Origin: Tabrizicola thermarum
GTDB taxonomy: Bacteria; Pseudomonadota; Alphaproteobacteria; Rhodobacterales; Rhodobacteraceae
Direction of reading: 5' to 3'
Assembly: GCF_003574395.1 (NCBI RefSeq)
Contig: NZ_QMJY01000080.1
Span: forward strand, 108,533 to 172,532
Length of the DNA: 64,000 nt
Shown: piece by piece, positions 1 through 9,566 of the stretch
Numbering within the stretch: position 1 is the first letter of the stretch
How the letters are laid out: each line of letters begins with the position of its first letter
Made by a program: the position numbers and the translations under genes
Notes under the pieces: generated by a model
Told to the model about the DNA's origin: nothing
The model's input: the letters and a program-made list of their open reading frames with translations, nothing else
Database searches by the model: none

Positions 1-98
1 CCGGCACCCTCGCCCGTGAACCAGGCGACGACGATCAGAACGGCGATCAGCCAATGCAGGGCGATCTGCAGACGGGAATAACTCTGGGGTTCAGACAT
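1..98 (-). CDS. Cytochrome b561 family protein, N-terminal fragment
   Basis: Only the first 32 codons lie in the window; the gene runs off the left edge. The start ATG is at 98. The peptide begins MSEPQSYSRLQIALHWLIAV and then enters a hydrophobic helix, which is the usual opening of bacterial b561-type di-haem membrane cytochromes, where the early His (residue 15) is a haem ligand. These proteins pass electrons from quinol or act as Ni/Fe-hydrogenase-like b subunits. The call rests on this short stretch only, so subfamily and length cannot be judged. Confidence 0.7.
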   Translation of the reverse strand, partial: MSEPQSYSRLQIALHWLIAVLIVVAWFTGEGA

Positions 99-229
99 GG
101 GGCCTCTCCGGTTTCTGGCGGCATCAACGCAGGGATCGGGAAAATCCGTCGATGCCAATCTGCGAGCACTTCATATTTTCGCCGCAGATTGTTGCCATTC
201 CAACACCGGACAACGCTTGAGACCCGTCA

Positions 230-1102
230 ATGCCTGATCTCCTTGCCCAAATCCTGCGCGACAGCTGGTCTGCCGGGCTTGACGTGTTCCGGGGCCTCGT
301 GCCCACGGGCCTGTTCTTTCTGGCGCTGGGTGCCCTGGTCAAGCGCAGCGCAATCCTTTCCGACATGCGCCGCGCCGCGTCCGAGACCGGCCTGAACCTG
401 CAAATCCTTGTCTTCAACCTGGTCGTCGTCGGTCCGCTGATCGTCGTCCTGTCGCAGGCGCTGGTCTGGCTGTTCCGCACGCAGGGCTGGGCGCTGATCG
501 ACCCGTCGGTCTGGGTCGGGCTCCCCGCGCTTCCCGTCATGTTGCTAGGCATCTTCATTGGCGATTTCACCGGCTACTGGCGGCACCGGCTGGAGCATAC
601 CCGCCTGCTCTGGCCCAGCCATGCGGTCCATCATTCGGATACGGAAATGACCTGGCTGACGCTGGAGCGGTTCCATCCGATCAACCGGATCACGAGCTTC
701 GTGATCGACACGGCGGTTCTGCTGGTCCTTGGCCTGCCGACCGAGGCGGTGATCGCCAACAATCTGGTGCGCCACTACTACGGCTATCTGATCCATGCCG
801 ACCTGCCCTGGACCTACGGGCCGTTGGGATGGATCTTCGTCTCGCCCGCGATGCACCGCTGGCATCATGCCGCCGATCCGGCCGCCTTCGACACCAATTA
901 CGCGACGGTGTTTTCGATCTTCGACCGGGCTTTCGGGACCTTCCGTGTTCCGGGACCCTGCACGGCGCCCCTGGGGGTGACCGACCGCATGGCCCCGACG
1001 CTGGCGGGCCAGATCGGCTATGCCTTCAGCCCGCGCGCCTATCGGCGCCGCAAGGCCACAGCCCCGGGTCCGCGGTCGGGACAGCAAGTGGCTGGCGAAT
1101 AG
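230..1102 (+). CDS. Sterol desaturase / fatty acid hydroxylase family membrane protein
   Basis: A 290-residue integral membrane protein with several hydrophobic segments. It carries the three histidine clusters of the di-iron fatty acid hydroxylase superfamily: YWRHRLEH near residue 120, HAVHHSD near 133, and MHRWHH near 212. These ligate two irons that activate oxygen for hydroxylation or desaturation of a lipid substrate. The substrate cannot be read from sequence; members act on sterols, carotenoids or fatty acids, and many bacterial ones are uncharacterised. It is divergent from the b561 gene and convergent with the DUF1150/Hsp20 pair. Confidence 0.85.
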   Translation: MPDLLAQILRDSWSAGLDVFRGLVPTGLFFLALGALVKRSAILSDMRRAASETGLNLQILVFNLVVVGPLIVVLSQALVWLFRTQGWALIDPSVWVGLPALPVMLLGIFIGDFTGYWRHRLEHTRLLWPSHAVHHSDTEMTWLTLERFHPINRITSFVIDTAVLLVLGLPTEAVIANNLVRHYYGYLIHADLPWTYGPLGWIFVSPAMHRWHHAADPAAFDTNYATVFSIFDRAFGTFRVPGPCTAPLGVTDRMAPTLAGQIGYAFSPRAYRRRKATAPGPRSGQQVAGE

Positions 1103-1103
1103 G

Positions 1104-1331
1104 TCAGTGCACGCTGACCGGCGTGTAGTCGTGCTCGCGCGCCAGATGGAACGCAAGCCTGCGGTCGGCGACCAGGGCAAGCTGGCGGCCGTCCGCGCCG
1201 TGGACCGACCAGATCACCTTCAGCCCGTCCATCTGCTCGCGCACCTCGTCCGGCAGGTCCGCCACCGGGATCTCGCGGACATAGACGATGCGATCCGCGC
1301 CCTGCGGCAATCCTTTGTATGGCGTATTCAT
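1104..1331 (-). CDS. DUF1150 family protein
   Basis: A 75-residue soluble protein. It begins MNTPYKGLPQGADRIVYVRE and ends with AREHDYTPVSVH, a pattern I recognise as DUF1150, a small alphaproteobacterial family often found behind Hsp20 genes. Its start overlaps the Hsp20 stop by 4 bases (1328-1331), so the two are almost certainly translationally coupled and heat-regulated together. Function is unknown; the pairing suggests a role with the small heat-shock protein. Confidence 0.8.
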   Translation of the reverse strand: MNTPYKGLPQGADRIVYVREIPVADLPDEVREQMDGLKVIWSVHGADGRQLALVADRRLAFHLAREHDYTPVSVH

Positions 1332-1768
1332 CCCTTGCCCCCTTTCTGGCTGGCATCCTTGCGACCGATCCGGATCGTCTGCACCACGGGTTCCGGCACA
1401 TGGCGGCGCAGATCGACGTGCAGAAGCCCGTTCTCCATCGTGGCCCCCGCAACCTCGACCCCATCCGCCAGCACGAAACTGCGCTGAAAGGCCCGGGACG
1501 CGATCCCGCGATGCAGGAACACCCTCTCGCCCGCGTCATCCGCCTGGCGGCCGCGCACGACAAGCTGCCGGTCCTCGACGGTGATCGACAGGTCCTCCTC
1601 GCGGAAGCCCGCCACCGCGAGGGTGATCCGATAGGCGTTGTCGGCCACCGCCTCGATGTTGAACGGAGGGTAGCCCTCGGCCCCCGATTTCGCGGTGCGT
1701 TCGACCAGCCGTTCCAGCTGCTCGAACCCCAGAAGATACGGGTGGGCCCCAAAGCTCAGTTTCGTCAT
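1328..1768 (-). CDS. Small heat-shock protein, Hsp20/IbpA family
   Basis: A 146-residue protein with an alpha-crystallin domain at about residues 35-130. The stretches YRITLAVAGFREEDLSITVE and ENGLLHVDLRRHVPEP are the typical start and end of the domain. Hsp20 proteins form ATP-independent oligomers that hold unfolding proteins for refolding by DnaK/ClpB. The length fits IbpA-type members (about 140-155). It is the first gene of a two-gene unit with DUF1150, and a sigma-32-like promoter lies upstream at 1836-1864. Confidence 0.93.
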   Translation of the reverse strand: MTKLSFGAHPYLLGFEQLERLVERTAKSGAEGYPPFNIEAVADNAYRITLAVAGFREEDLSITVEDRQLVVRGRQADDAGERVFLHRGIASRAFQRSFVLADGVEVAGATMENGLLHVDLRRHVPEPVVQTIRIGRKDASQKGGKG

Positions 1769-1835
1769 CGGACAGTCCTTGGCATAAGCGACGGTTCGGT
1801 TTTCGCGGCCCTGTCACAGGCACCGCTGCGGCTGA

Positions 1836-1864
1836 ATATGGGGCCGGCGGCTGCGCCCCGCAAG
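1836..1864 (-). promoter_or_regulatory. Putative sigma-32 (RpoH) promoter of the Hsp20 operon
   Basis: Read on the minus strand, CTTGCGG (1858-1864) is followed after 14 bases by CCCCATAT (1836-1843). This is close to the heat-shock consensus CTTGAAA / CCCCATNT. It lies about 70 bases upstream of the Hsp20 ATG, a plausible leader length. The match is by eye; the -35 deviates in its last bases. Confidence 0.55.
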
Positions 1865-1979
1865 CCCCGGAGGGGCCGGGAAATCCGGCGATTTCCACGC
1901 GAATTCGCGCAGAAACCTTCACGCTGGAACCCGGCTTCCTATATTCTGTCCGAAAGGCAGAAACCGATTCGTCACAGCC

Positions 1980-2198
1980 ATGAACGCCCCCACCGAACTC
2001 AGCCATGAAGAGATGCTGGGCATCCGTCTGGAAGTCTTGCGTCGCGAACACCGCGACCTGGACGAGGCCATTCATGCCCTGGAACAGACCGGCCGCCCCG
2101 ATCAGCTGACCCTGCGCCGCCTGAAAAAGCAGAAACTGGCGCTGAAGGACCAGATCGTGAAGATCGAGGACATGCTGATCCCCGACATCATCGCCTGA
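1980..2198 (+). CDS. YdcH family protein (DUF465)
   Basis: A 72-residue, highly charged helical protein. The C-terminal half ([15 protein letters not shown]) is the hallmark of DUF465/YdcH proteins, which are short coiled-coil hairpins of unknown function common in alphaproteobacteria. It stands 55 bases upstream of purE in the same direction, so co-transcription is possible, but no functional link to purine synthesis is known. Confidence 0.85.
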   Translation: MNAPTELSHEEMLGIRLEVLRREHRDLDEAIHALEQTGRPDQLTLRRLKKQKLALKDQIVKIEDMLIPDIIA

Positions 2199-2253
2199 GG
2201 CTTGCCCCTGTCCTCTGTTCCCGGTAATCGCGCCTGAAACCAGGGGGGCGCGC

Positions 2254-2733
2254 ATGGCGGTATCCGTCGGACTCATCATGGGGTCGCAAAGCGACTGGCC
2301 CACCATGAAGGCCGCCGCCGAGATCCTCGACGACCTCGGCATCCCCTACGAGACGAAGATCGTCAGCGCCCACCGCACCCCGGACCGCCTGTGGGACTAT
2401 GGCAGGACTGCCGTCGCAAGGGGCCTCAAGGTCATCATCGCGGGCGCGGGCGGGGCGGCGCATCTGCCGGGCATGATGGCCTCGAAGACCCGGCTGCCCG
2501 TGATCGGCGTGCCGGTCCAGACCAAGGCGCTGGCGGGCGTCGATTCGCTCTATTCGATCCTCCAGATGCCCAAGGGCTACCCCGTCGCCACCATGGCCAT
2601 CGGCGGCGCGGCCAATGCAGGCCTGATGGCGGCGGCGATCCTGGCCACCTCCGACCCCGCCGTGGCCGCCCGCCTTGACGCCTGGCGCGAGGCGCTCTCT
2701 GCCTCGATCCCCGAGGAGCCTTCGGATGACTGA
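2254..2733 (+). CDS. purE: N5-carboxyaminoimidazole ribonucleotide mutase PurE
   Basis: A 159-residue protein that moves the carboxyl group of N5-CAIR to give CAIR in de novo purine synthesis. MGSQSDW (residues 9-15) is the nucleotide-binding motif of class I PurE, followed by [11 protein letters not shown] with the catalytic His, and [14 protein letters not shown]. Length is normal (about 160). The end overlaps the purK start by 8 bases, giving a standard purEK unit. Confidence 0.97.
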   Translation: MAVSVGLIMGSQSDWPTMKAAAEILDDLGIPYETKIVSAHRTPDRLWDYGRTAVARGLKVIIAGAGGAAHLPGMMASKTRLPVIGVPVQTKALAGVDSLYSILQMPKGYPVATMAIGGAANAGLMAAAILATSDPAVAARLDAWREALSASIPEEPSDD

Positions 2734-3790
2734 CCTGCCGCAGGGCGCGACCATCGGCATCCTCGGCGGCGGGCAGCTCGGCCGGATGCTTTCGGTCGCC
2801 GCCAGCCGCCTGGGCTACCGCTGCCACATCTTTGAACCCGGCGCCGCGCCTGCGGGCGATGTGGCCTTTGCCGTGACGACCGCCCCCTACGAGGACGAAG
2901 CCGCCTTGCGCGCCTTCGCCGCCAGCGTCGATGCCATCACCTACGAATTCGAGAACGTCCCCACCTCCGCTCTCGACCTGCTGGAAGCGCTCAAACCCAT
3001 CCGCCCGAACCGCCGCGCCCTTGCGATCAGCCAGGACCGCATCGCCGAGAAGTCCTTCCTGAACGACCTCGGGTTGCAGACCGCGCCGTGGGCCGCAGTG
3101 AACTCCGAGGCCGACCTGCGCGTCGCCGCCGACCGCCTTGGCCTGCCCGCGATCCTCAAGACGACGCGGCTGGGATATGACGGCAAGGGTCAGGTCAAGC
3201 TGGAGGACGTGGCCGCCATCCCCGCCGCCTGGGCCGCCATGAACGGCGCCGCCTGCATCCTGGAAGCCTTCGTCGCCTTCGACCGTGAGGTCAGCGTCAT
3301 CGCCGCGCGCGGCCTTGACGGACAGGTCGCCTGCTACGACCCCGGCGAGAATACGCACCGCGAGGGCATCCTGCGCACGACCACGGTGCCCGCGCGCCTG
3401 ACCCCCGGCCAACGCTCCGACGCCGTCCTGATCGCCGCCCGCATCCTGAACGCGCTGGACTATGTCGGCGTGATGGGGGTGGAGCTGTTCGTCACCCCGC
3501 GCGGCCTTCTGGTGAACGAGATCGCCCCCCGCGTCCACAACTCCGGCCACTGGACGCAACAGGGCTGCACCGTGGACCAGTTCGAACAGCACATCCGCGC
3601 CGTGGCGGGCCTGCCCCTGGGCGAAGGCAACCGGTACGCCGATGTGGTGATGGAGAACCTGATCGGCGACGATGTGCTGAAGGTCCCCGACCTTTTGAAA
3701 GCCCGCGACACCGCTGTCCACCTCTACGGCAAGGGCGCGCCCAGACCGGGGCGCAAGATGGGCCATGTGAACCGGATCATCCGGGGATAG
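2726..3790 (+). CDS. purK: N5-carboxyaminoimidazole ribonucleotide synthase PurK
   Basis: A 354-residue ATP-grasp enzyme that makes N5-CAIR from AIR, bicarbonate and ATP, feeding PurE. It opens with [19 protein letters not shown], the conserved PurK N-terminal motif, and contains [12 protein letters not shown] (ATP-binding) and [14 protein letters not shown] (active site). I start it at the ATG at 2726, preceded by a GAGGAG ribosome site inside the end of purE; an upstream in-frame start at 2675 would add 17 residues that do not fit the family. Confidence 0.96.
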   Translation: MTDLPQGATIGILGGGQLGRMLSVAASRLGYRCHIFEPGAAPAGDVAFAVTTAPYEDEAALRAFAASVDAITYEFENVPTSALDLLEALKPIRPNRRALAISQDRIAEKSFLNDLGLQTAPWAAVNSEADLRVAADRLGLPAILKTTRLGYDGKGQVKLEDVAAIPAAWAAMNGAACILEAFVAFDREVSVIAARGLDGQVACYDPGENTHREGILRTTTVPARLTPGQRSDAVLIAARILNALDYVGVMGVELFVTPRGLLVNEIAPRVHNSGHWTQQGCTVDQFEQHIRAVAGLPLGEGNRYADVVMENLIGDDVLKVPDLLKARDTAVHLYGKGAPRPGRKMGHVNRIIRG

Positions 3791-3820
3791 CCCCGTCTTC
3801 GGTTTCCCGGCGAGCGGCCC

Positions 3821-4540
3821 CTATCTCTCGAACCGCCCGTGCCGCAGGAAGTGGATCACCTGCCGGATCACCGTCGGGTTGACCATCATCCAGGTATGGC
3901 TGACCGGAAGCTCCAGATGATCCGTCATCCCCTCCAGCCGCGTCGAGGCCACCGTCACCTTGCCATCATCCGGCCCCGGCAACAGCTGGCTGAACCAGGG
4001 GCTGACCGACCGCGTCCCGGCGATGATCCCCAGCGGATAGTCCGCGGGTGGCAGACGGTTCGGCCAGCTGTCCGGTCCGGTGCCCAGGCTCATCCCCGCC
4101 GGGCCGTTCACCATCTCGAACACCTTCCAGTCGCCCAGCCGGTCCACCAGTTCCGATCCATGGTTCGGCGGCGCCAGCATCACCACGCGGCCCAGCCCCG
4201 GCGGATGCCCCCGCGCCAGCAGGTCCCGCACCAGGATGCCGCCCATCGAATGGGTCACGAAATGCGTCCTCCCCGCGAAGGGCACCGCGACCGCCTCGGC
4301 CACATGGGCCACCAGCTGATCCGGCGTCAGCGTCGTCGAAGGATAGGCCGCATGGCTGACCGCATAGCCCGCGCCGCGCAGGGCCAGCCCCAGCGCCGCC
4401 AGCGATCGCGCCGACCGGGCCAGCCCGTGGACGAGGATCACCCTCTCGGACGGGACCCCGCCGGTGGCGGCATCGGGCGGGGCAGGGAACGGCAGGCGCA
4501 AGCGGATCATGCCGCGATCATCGCGTGGGCCGCAGGGCAT
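3821..4540 (-). CDS. Alpha/beta hydrolase, lipase-like
   Basis: A 239-residue protein with an alpha/beta-hydrolase fold. [10 protein letters not shown] (residues 34-43) is the oxyanion-hole strand and THSMGG (96-101) the nucleophile elbow with Ser98. The chain resembles the lipase/PGAP1-like group acting on esters; substrate unknown. There is no signal peptide. A later ATG at 4510 (MIRLRLPF) is an equally possible start, as neither has a clear ribosome site. It is convergent with purK. Confidence 0.75.
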   Translation of the reverse strand: MPCGPRDDRGMIRLRLPFPAPPDAATGGVPSERVILVHGLARSARSLAALGLALRGAGYAVSHAAYPSTTLTPDQLVAHVAEAVAVPFAGRTHFVTHSMGGILVRDLLARGHPPGLGRVVMLAPPNHGSELVDRLGDWKVFEMVNGPAGMSLGTGPDSWPNRLPPADYPLGIIAGTRSVSPWFSQLLPGPDDGKVTVASTRLEGMTDHLELPVSHTWMMVNPTVIRQVIHFLRHGRFER

Positions 4541-4582
4541 GGAAAGGGTCGCCTTCCCTGACCTTGCGTCACGACCCCGGCC

Positions 4583-4981
4583 TTACGCGTCGGGCACGTC
4601 GGTGTCGGGCAGACCCTGCGCCTGCCGGTCCCGCGCCTCGCGCGCGAGCCTTTCGTACCGTGCCCGGAAACCTTCCAGCATCTTCTCGTCCAGTTCCTCC
4701 AGGTCCAGAAGCGCATTATGCGCCCCCTGGGTCGCCCGGATCAGTTCGTCCAGCTTCAGCTGGATCGCGGCCGTGTCGCGGTTCTGGGTGTTCTGGATCA
4801 GGAACACCATCAGAAAGGTGACGATCGTCGTGCCGGTGTTGATGACCAGCTGCCAGGTGTCGGAAAAGCCGAAAAGCGGTCCGGTCACGATCCAGACCAG
4901 GATCACCCCCAGCGCCAGAAGAAAGGTCGTCGGCCGCCCGCACCAGCTCGACACCCGTTTCGCCACCTCGCCGTAAGCCAT
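4583..4981 (-). CDS. Low-affinity iron permease family membrane protein
   Basis: A 132-residue protein with two hydrophobic segments (about residues 20-38 and 45-63) followed by a charged helical tail. WQLVINTGTTIVTFLMVFLI followed by QNTQNRD is characteristic of the low-affinity iron permease family (PF04120), named from yeast Fet4; the bacterial members are short and their transport role is not proven. A strong AGGGGAGG ribosome site precedes the ATG. Confidence 0.85.
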   Translation of the reverse strand: MAYGEVAKRVSSWCGRPTTFLLALGVILVWIVTGPLFGFSDTWQLVINTGTTIVTFLMVFLIQNTQNRDTAAIQLKLDELIRATQGAHNALLDLEELDEKMLEGFRARYERLAREARDRQAQGLPDTDVPDA

Positions 4982-5047
4982 CGCAGCCTCCCCTGTTCGT
5001 CCGCACTCTGGACAAAGCCGCCCGCCCCGCGCAACCCTGCCTGGGCC

Positions 5048-5497
5048 ATGGCCCGCTTAAAACCCCGCATCGCCGCCCGCGCGCTGATCCTGCATCAGGA
5101 CCGGCTTCTTCTGGTCAACGCCTATCCCGGTGCGCGGCTTGGCCTCTGGTGCGCCCCGGGTGGCGGCTGCGAGGCGGGGCAGTCGCTTCCCGACAACCTC
5201 GCCCGCGAGGTGAGGGAGGAGACAGGCCTTTCCATCTCCGTCGGCCCCCCGGCGCTGGTGAACGAATTCCACGACCCCGACAGCGGGTTCCACCAGATCG
5301 ACATCTTCTTCCGCTGCACGCTTGTGTCCGGCGACCTCGACCCCCACTGGACCGACCCCGAAGGCGTCGTCACCGACCGCCGCTTCTTCAGCCGCGCCGA
5401 CCTCGCCACGATCCGCTTCAAGCCCGACAGCCTGCTAAAGGCCGCCTGGGGCACCGGGGCCGCGCTCTACGACCCGCTGGAAGTGATCCTGAAATGA
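5048..5497 (+). CDS. Nudix hydrolase
   Basis: A 149-residue protein with a Nudix box at about residues 37-59. The Nudix fold hydrolyses a nucleoside diphosphate linked to another group; the substrate is not predictable here. The box ends in the canonical REVREETGL, but the first conserved Glu (G-x5-E) is Gln here, a tolerated variation. The ATG at 5048 begins a conserved MARLKPRIAARALIL. It overlaps the next gene by 4 bases (ATGA), so the two, and probably the following GNAT gene, are one operon. Confidence 0.88.
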   Translation: MARLKPRIAARALILHQDRLLLVNAYPGARLGLWCAPGGGCEAGQSLPDNLAREVREETGLSISVGPPALVNEFHDPDSGFHQIDIFFRCTLVSGDLDPHWTDPEGVVTDRRFFSRADLATIRFKPDSLLKAAWGTGAALYDPLEVILK

Positions 5498-5994
5498 GCC
5501 GCGCCTTCGTCAACGAGGATGCCGGGGCCGACCGCCCCGACCTGCCGGAGCTTCCCGTTCCTCCCGGCCCGAACATCGTCACCCCGCGGGGCCTTGCCGA
5601 CCTGCAAGCCCGGATCGCCCGGCGCAAGGCCGATCTTGCGGCCCTGAAAGCCCGCGCCGACCGGCTGGACAAGCTCCCCGAAGCCGCCGCTGAGCGGGAC
5701 TTGCGCTGGCTGGAAGCCCGCCTCAAGGCTGCCGTTGTGATCGACCCTTCGACTCACGACCTTACCGAAGTCGCCTTCGGCCTGGCCGTCACCGTCGCCG
5801 ACGAGGACGGGCGCGAGACCACCTACGAAATCGTCGGCGAGGACGAGGCCGACGCCAGCCGAAACCGAATCGCGCCGAACTCTCCCCTTGCCCGCGCCCT
5901 TCTCGGCGCGCGGGTCGGCGATGTCGTGACCTGGCGCCGCCCCGCCGGGGCCGTCGATCTGGAAATCCTAAGGATCGCCCATGCGGATCCGTGA
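5494..5994 (+). CDS. GreA/GreB-family transcription elongation factor-like protein
   Basis: A 166-residue protein with an N-terminal coiled-coil (about 40-80, rich in A, R, D, K) and a C-terminal FKBP-like GreA/GreB domain. NIVTPRGLADLQARI and YEIVGEDEADASRNRIAPNS followed by PLARALLGARVGD are the typical family stretches. Gre factors enter the RNA polymerase secondary channel to trigger cleavage of backtracked RNA. The N-terminal coiled coil differs from standard GreA, so it may be a Gre-like paralogue. It is coupled to the Nudix gene by a 4-base overlap and overlaps the GNAT gene by 14 bases. Confidence 0.85.
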   Translation: MSRAFVNEDAGADRPDLPELPVPPGPNIVTPRGLADLQARIARRKADLAALKARADRLDKLPEAAAERDLRWLEARLKAAVVIDPSTHDLTEVAFGLAVTVADEDGRETTYEIVGEDEADASRNRIAPNSPLARALLGARVGDVVTWRRPAGAVDLEILRIAHADP

Positions 5995-6463
5995 GCTTTT
6001 CCCCTCCGAAACCGCCCTTGTCGCGCAATTCTACCGCGAGGCGCCGGACTACTGGCTTCTGGCCGAGGGCCGCTGCGACCCCGCCGCCCAGGCGCAGGAC
6101 TTCTTTACCGACGCGCCGCCGAACTGCGACCCGGCGACCAGCGACCGGCTGGGACTGTTCCTCAACCACCGCCTCTCCGGCGTGGCCGAGGTCTCCTACG
6201 GCTTCCCCGACCCTTCCGACGCCTATCTCGGCCTGATGATCCTTGGCCCCTGGGCGCAAGGCGCGGGGCACGGTCGGGCCTTCCTTGCCCATGTGGAAAC
6301 CCTCGCCCGCAAGCGCCACGCCCCCCGGCTGTATCTCGCCGTCCTCGACGTGAACCCCCGCGGGCGGGCGTTCTGGGAACGGGAAGGCTTCTCCGGCACC
6401 GGCCTGACCCGCCGTGACGCGATCACGGGTCACCTGATCGAACGGCTGGTGAAACCCCTGTAA
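5981..6463 (+). CDS. GNAT family N-acetyltransferase
   Basis: A 160-residue protein with the GNAT fold. GPWAQGAGHGRAFLAHVE at about 90-107 corresponds to the acetyl-CoA-binding motif A (Q-x-x-G-x-G), and the C-terminal AFWEREGFSGTG to motif B. It transfers an acetyl group from acetyl-CoA to an unknown amine. It is the last gene of the Nudix-Gre-GNAT unit and its 3' end overlaps the convergent DMT transporter gene by 34 bases. Confidence 0.85.
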   Translation: MRIRELFPSETALVAQFYREAPDYWLLAEGRCDPAAQAQDFFTDAPPNCDPATSDRLGLFLNHRLSGVAEVSYGFPDPSDAYLGLMILGPWAQGAGHGRAFLAHVETLARKRHAPRLYLAVLDVNPRGRAFWEREGFSGTGLTRRDAITGHLIERLVKPL

Positions 6464-7293
6464 GGCAGGCTCGCCAGCGCCACGCCGCCCAGCACCAGCA
6501 CTGCCGCCAGCCAGAAGCGCAGGCCCGGCATCTCTGCCAGCAGCACCGCCCCGCCCAGGGCCGCGATCACCGGCACGGTCAGCTGCGCCACCGCCGCCCG
6601 CGCTGCCCCCAGGCGGGGCAGGATCGCATACCACAGCGCATAGCCCAGCCCCGAGGTGACTGCCCCGGACATCACGGCCAGCAGCGCGCCCATCCCGTCC
6701 GGCGCCGCCACCCCGGCCAGCAGCCCCAGCGGCAGCACCAGCGGCACCGACAGAAGGAAGTTCCACGCCGTCGCGGCGAGGGGGTCCACCGCGCCCCGGC
6801 CGGCCAGCGAATAGACGCCCCAGCCGACACCCGCGCAGGCCATCAGCAGCAGCGGACCCAGGGCGGTCGCTCCGGGTGCCGCAATCAGCGCAAGGCCAAC
6901 CAGCGCCAGCCCCGCCCCTGCCCAGCGCCGGGGGGGCACGACCTCGCGCGAGACAAGCGCGCCTGCGAACATCGTGACCTGCACTGTCCCGAACAGCACC
7001 AGCGCCCCCGTCCCGGCATCCAGACCGCGATAGGCCAGCGAGAACCCAAGAAGATAGGCCGCAAGCCCAGCCACCCCGGCGACCCGGTCCCTGCCTCCGG
7101 CCCAGGCCAACCCGCCCCGCTGCCAGAGAACCAGCGCCGCCAGCGTCACCGCCCCTGCCGCCAGCCTCAGCATCGCAAACTCCACCGCGCCGATATGCCC
7201 CGGCCCCACCGCCCAGCGGTTCAGCACGGAATTGGCCGCGAAGGCCAGCATGGTCAGGGAGGTCAGCAGGAAAAGGCGCATGGGTCGCACCAT
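6430..7293 (-). CDS. DMT superfamily transporter (EamA type)
   Basis: A 287-residue integral membrane protein with about ten hydrophobic helices in two EamA-like halves, typical of drug/metabolite exporters. The start is uncertain: an upstream TTG at 7317 lies inside a palindromic repeat and is unlikely. I use the ATG at 7293, which has a GGGGG tract before it; the ATG at 7281 (MRLFLLTSLTM) is the alternative. Substrate unknown. No operon partner. Confidence 0.85.
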   Translation of the reverse strand: MVRPMRLFLLTSLTMLAFAANSVLNRWAVGPGHIGAVEFAMLRLAAGAVTLAALVLWQRGGLAWAGGRDRVAGVAGLAAYLLGFSLAYRGLDAGTGALVLFGTVQVTMFAGALVSREVVPPRRWAGAGLALVGLALIAAPGATALGPLLLMACAGVGWGVYSLAGRGAVDPLAATAWNFLLSVPLVLPLGLLAGVAAPDGMGALLAVMSGAVTSGLGYALWYAILPRLGAARAAVAQLTVPVIAALGGAVLLAEMPGLRFWLAAVLVLGGVALASLPYRGFTSRSIR

Positions 7294-7304
7294 GACTGCC
7301 CCCG

Positions 7305-7332
7305 GTAGGGTGGGCAATACTGCCCACCCTAC
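7305..7332. repeat. REP-like palindrome GTAGGGTGGGCA
   Basis: A perfect 12-base inverted repeat (GTAGGGTGGGCA, loop ATAC, TGCCCACCCTAC) between the transporter gene and groEL. A related palindrome with the same GTAGGGTG core is at 53793-53813. Such short intergenic palindromes resemble REP elements; no mobilising RAYT gene is in the window. Confidence 0.7.
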
Positions 7333-7343
7333 GAACGGAAGTG

Positions 7344-7370
7344 AAAAAGGGCGCCCGAAGGCGCCCTTTC
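7344..7370 (-). terminator. Rho-independent terminator of groESL
   Basis: A perfect 10-base stem (AAAGGGCGCC, loop CGAA, GGCGCCCTTT) starts 22 bases past the groEL stop. Read on the minus strand it ends in CCCTTTTTC, giving the U-tract. Confidence 0.88.
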
Positions 7371-7391
7371 CCGTAAAGCGACAGGCGTGGA

Positions 7392-9056
<1,665 letters not shown>

Positions 9057-9095
9057 TCAGGAAAGGCTTGGGCCGGGGTTCGGCCCCACTGCGCC

Positions 9096-9383
9096 TCAGG
9101 AGATGATCCCGAGGATGTCGCTTTCCTTCATGATCAGCATCTCTTCGCCGTTCAGCGTCACTTCGGTGCCCGACCATTTGCCGAACAGGACGCGATCGCC
9201 GGCCTTGACCGACGGTGCGATCAGTTCACCCGAATCCTTGCGTGCGCCCTCGCCCACGGCGACGATCTCGCCCTCGGCCGGTTTTTCCTTGGCGGTGTCG
9301 GGGATGATGAGCCCGCCCTTGGTCTTTTCGTCCGAGGCGATACGCTTGACCAGAACACGGTCATGCAGCGGTTTGAAAGCCAT
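9096..9383 (-). CDS. groS: Co-chaperonin GroES (10 kDa)
   Basis: A 95-residue protein that caps GroEL. It begins [15 protein letters not shown] and has the mobile-loop region [17 protein letters not shown], both signatures of GroES. An AAGGGAG ribosome site precedes the ATG. It is the first gene of the groESL operon, with a CIRCE operator and a good promoter upstream at 9421-9484. Confidence 0.99.
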   Translation of the reverse strand: MAFKPLHDRVLVKRIASDEKTKGGLIIPDTAKEKPAEGEIVAVGEGARKDSGELIAPSVKAGDRVLFGKWSGTEVTLNGEEMLIMKESDILGIIS

Positions 9384-9420
9384 CTGGGGTACTCCCTTGA
9401 GTTTCCAGGTTTGATCTCGA

Positions 9421-9447
9421 TTAGCACTCAGCCTGCCCGAGTGCTAA
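9421..9447. promoter_or_regulatory. CIRCE operator (HrcA binding site)
   Basis: TTAGCACTC (9421-9429), a 9-base spacer, and GAGTGCTAA (9439-9447) match the CIRCE consensus perfectly. HrcA repressor binds CIRCE in non-stress conditions. It lies just downstream of the predicted -10 box, where bound HrcA would block transcription of groESL. hrcA itself is not in the window. Confidence 0.97.
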
Positions 9448-9455
9448 CGGCTTTT

Positions 9456-9484
9456 CAGGTAGGCGATGCCCCCGCGCGAGTCAA
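9456..9484 (-). promoter_or_regulatory. Predicted groESL promoter
   Basis: On the minus strand TTGACT (-35, 9479-9484), a 17-base spacer and TACCTG (-10, 9456-9461) fit a housekeeping promoter. The expected start point falls in the adjacent CIRCE. Confidence 0.6.
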
Positions 9485-9566
9485 CACCCGCGACCCGGCT
9501 TTTCGCTTTGCCTTTTGCCGGTGCGATGCCACGATGGGGCGAACCGTTCCAATTCCGCAAGGTCGC

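Noticed and set aside
2675..2725. Upstream start for PurK
   Set aside because: The 17 added residues overlap purE and are unlike PurK; the ATG at 2726 has a ribosome site.
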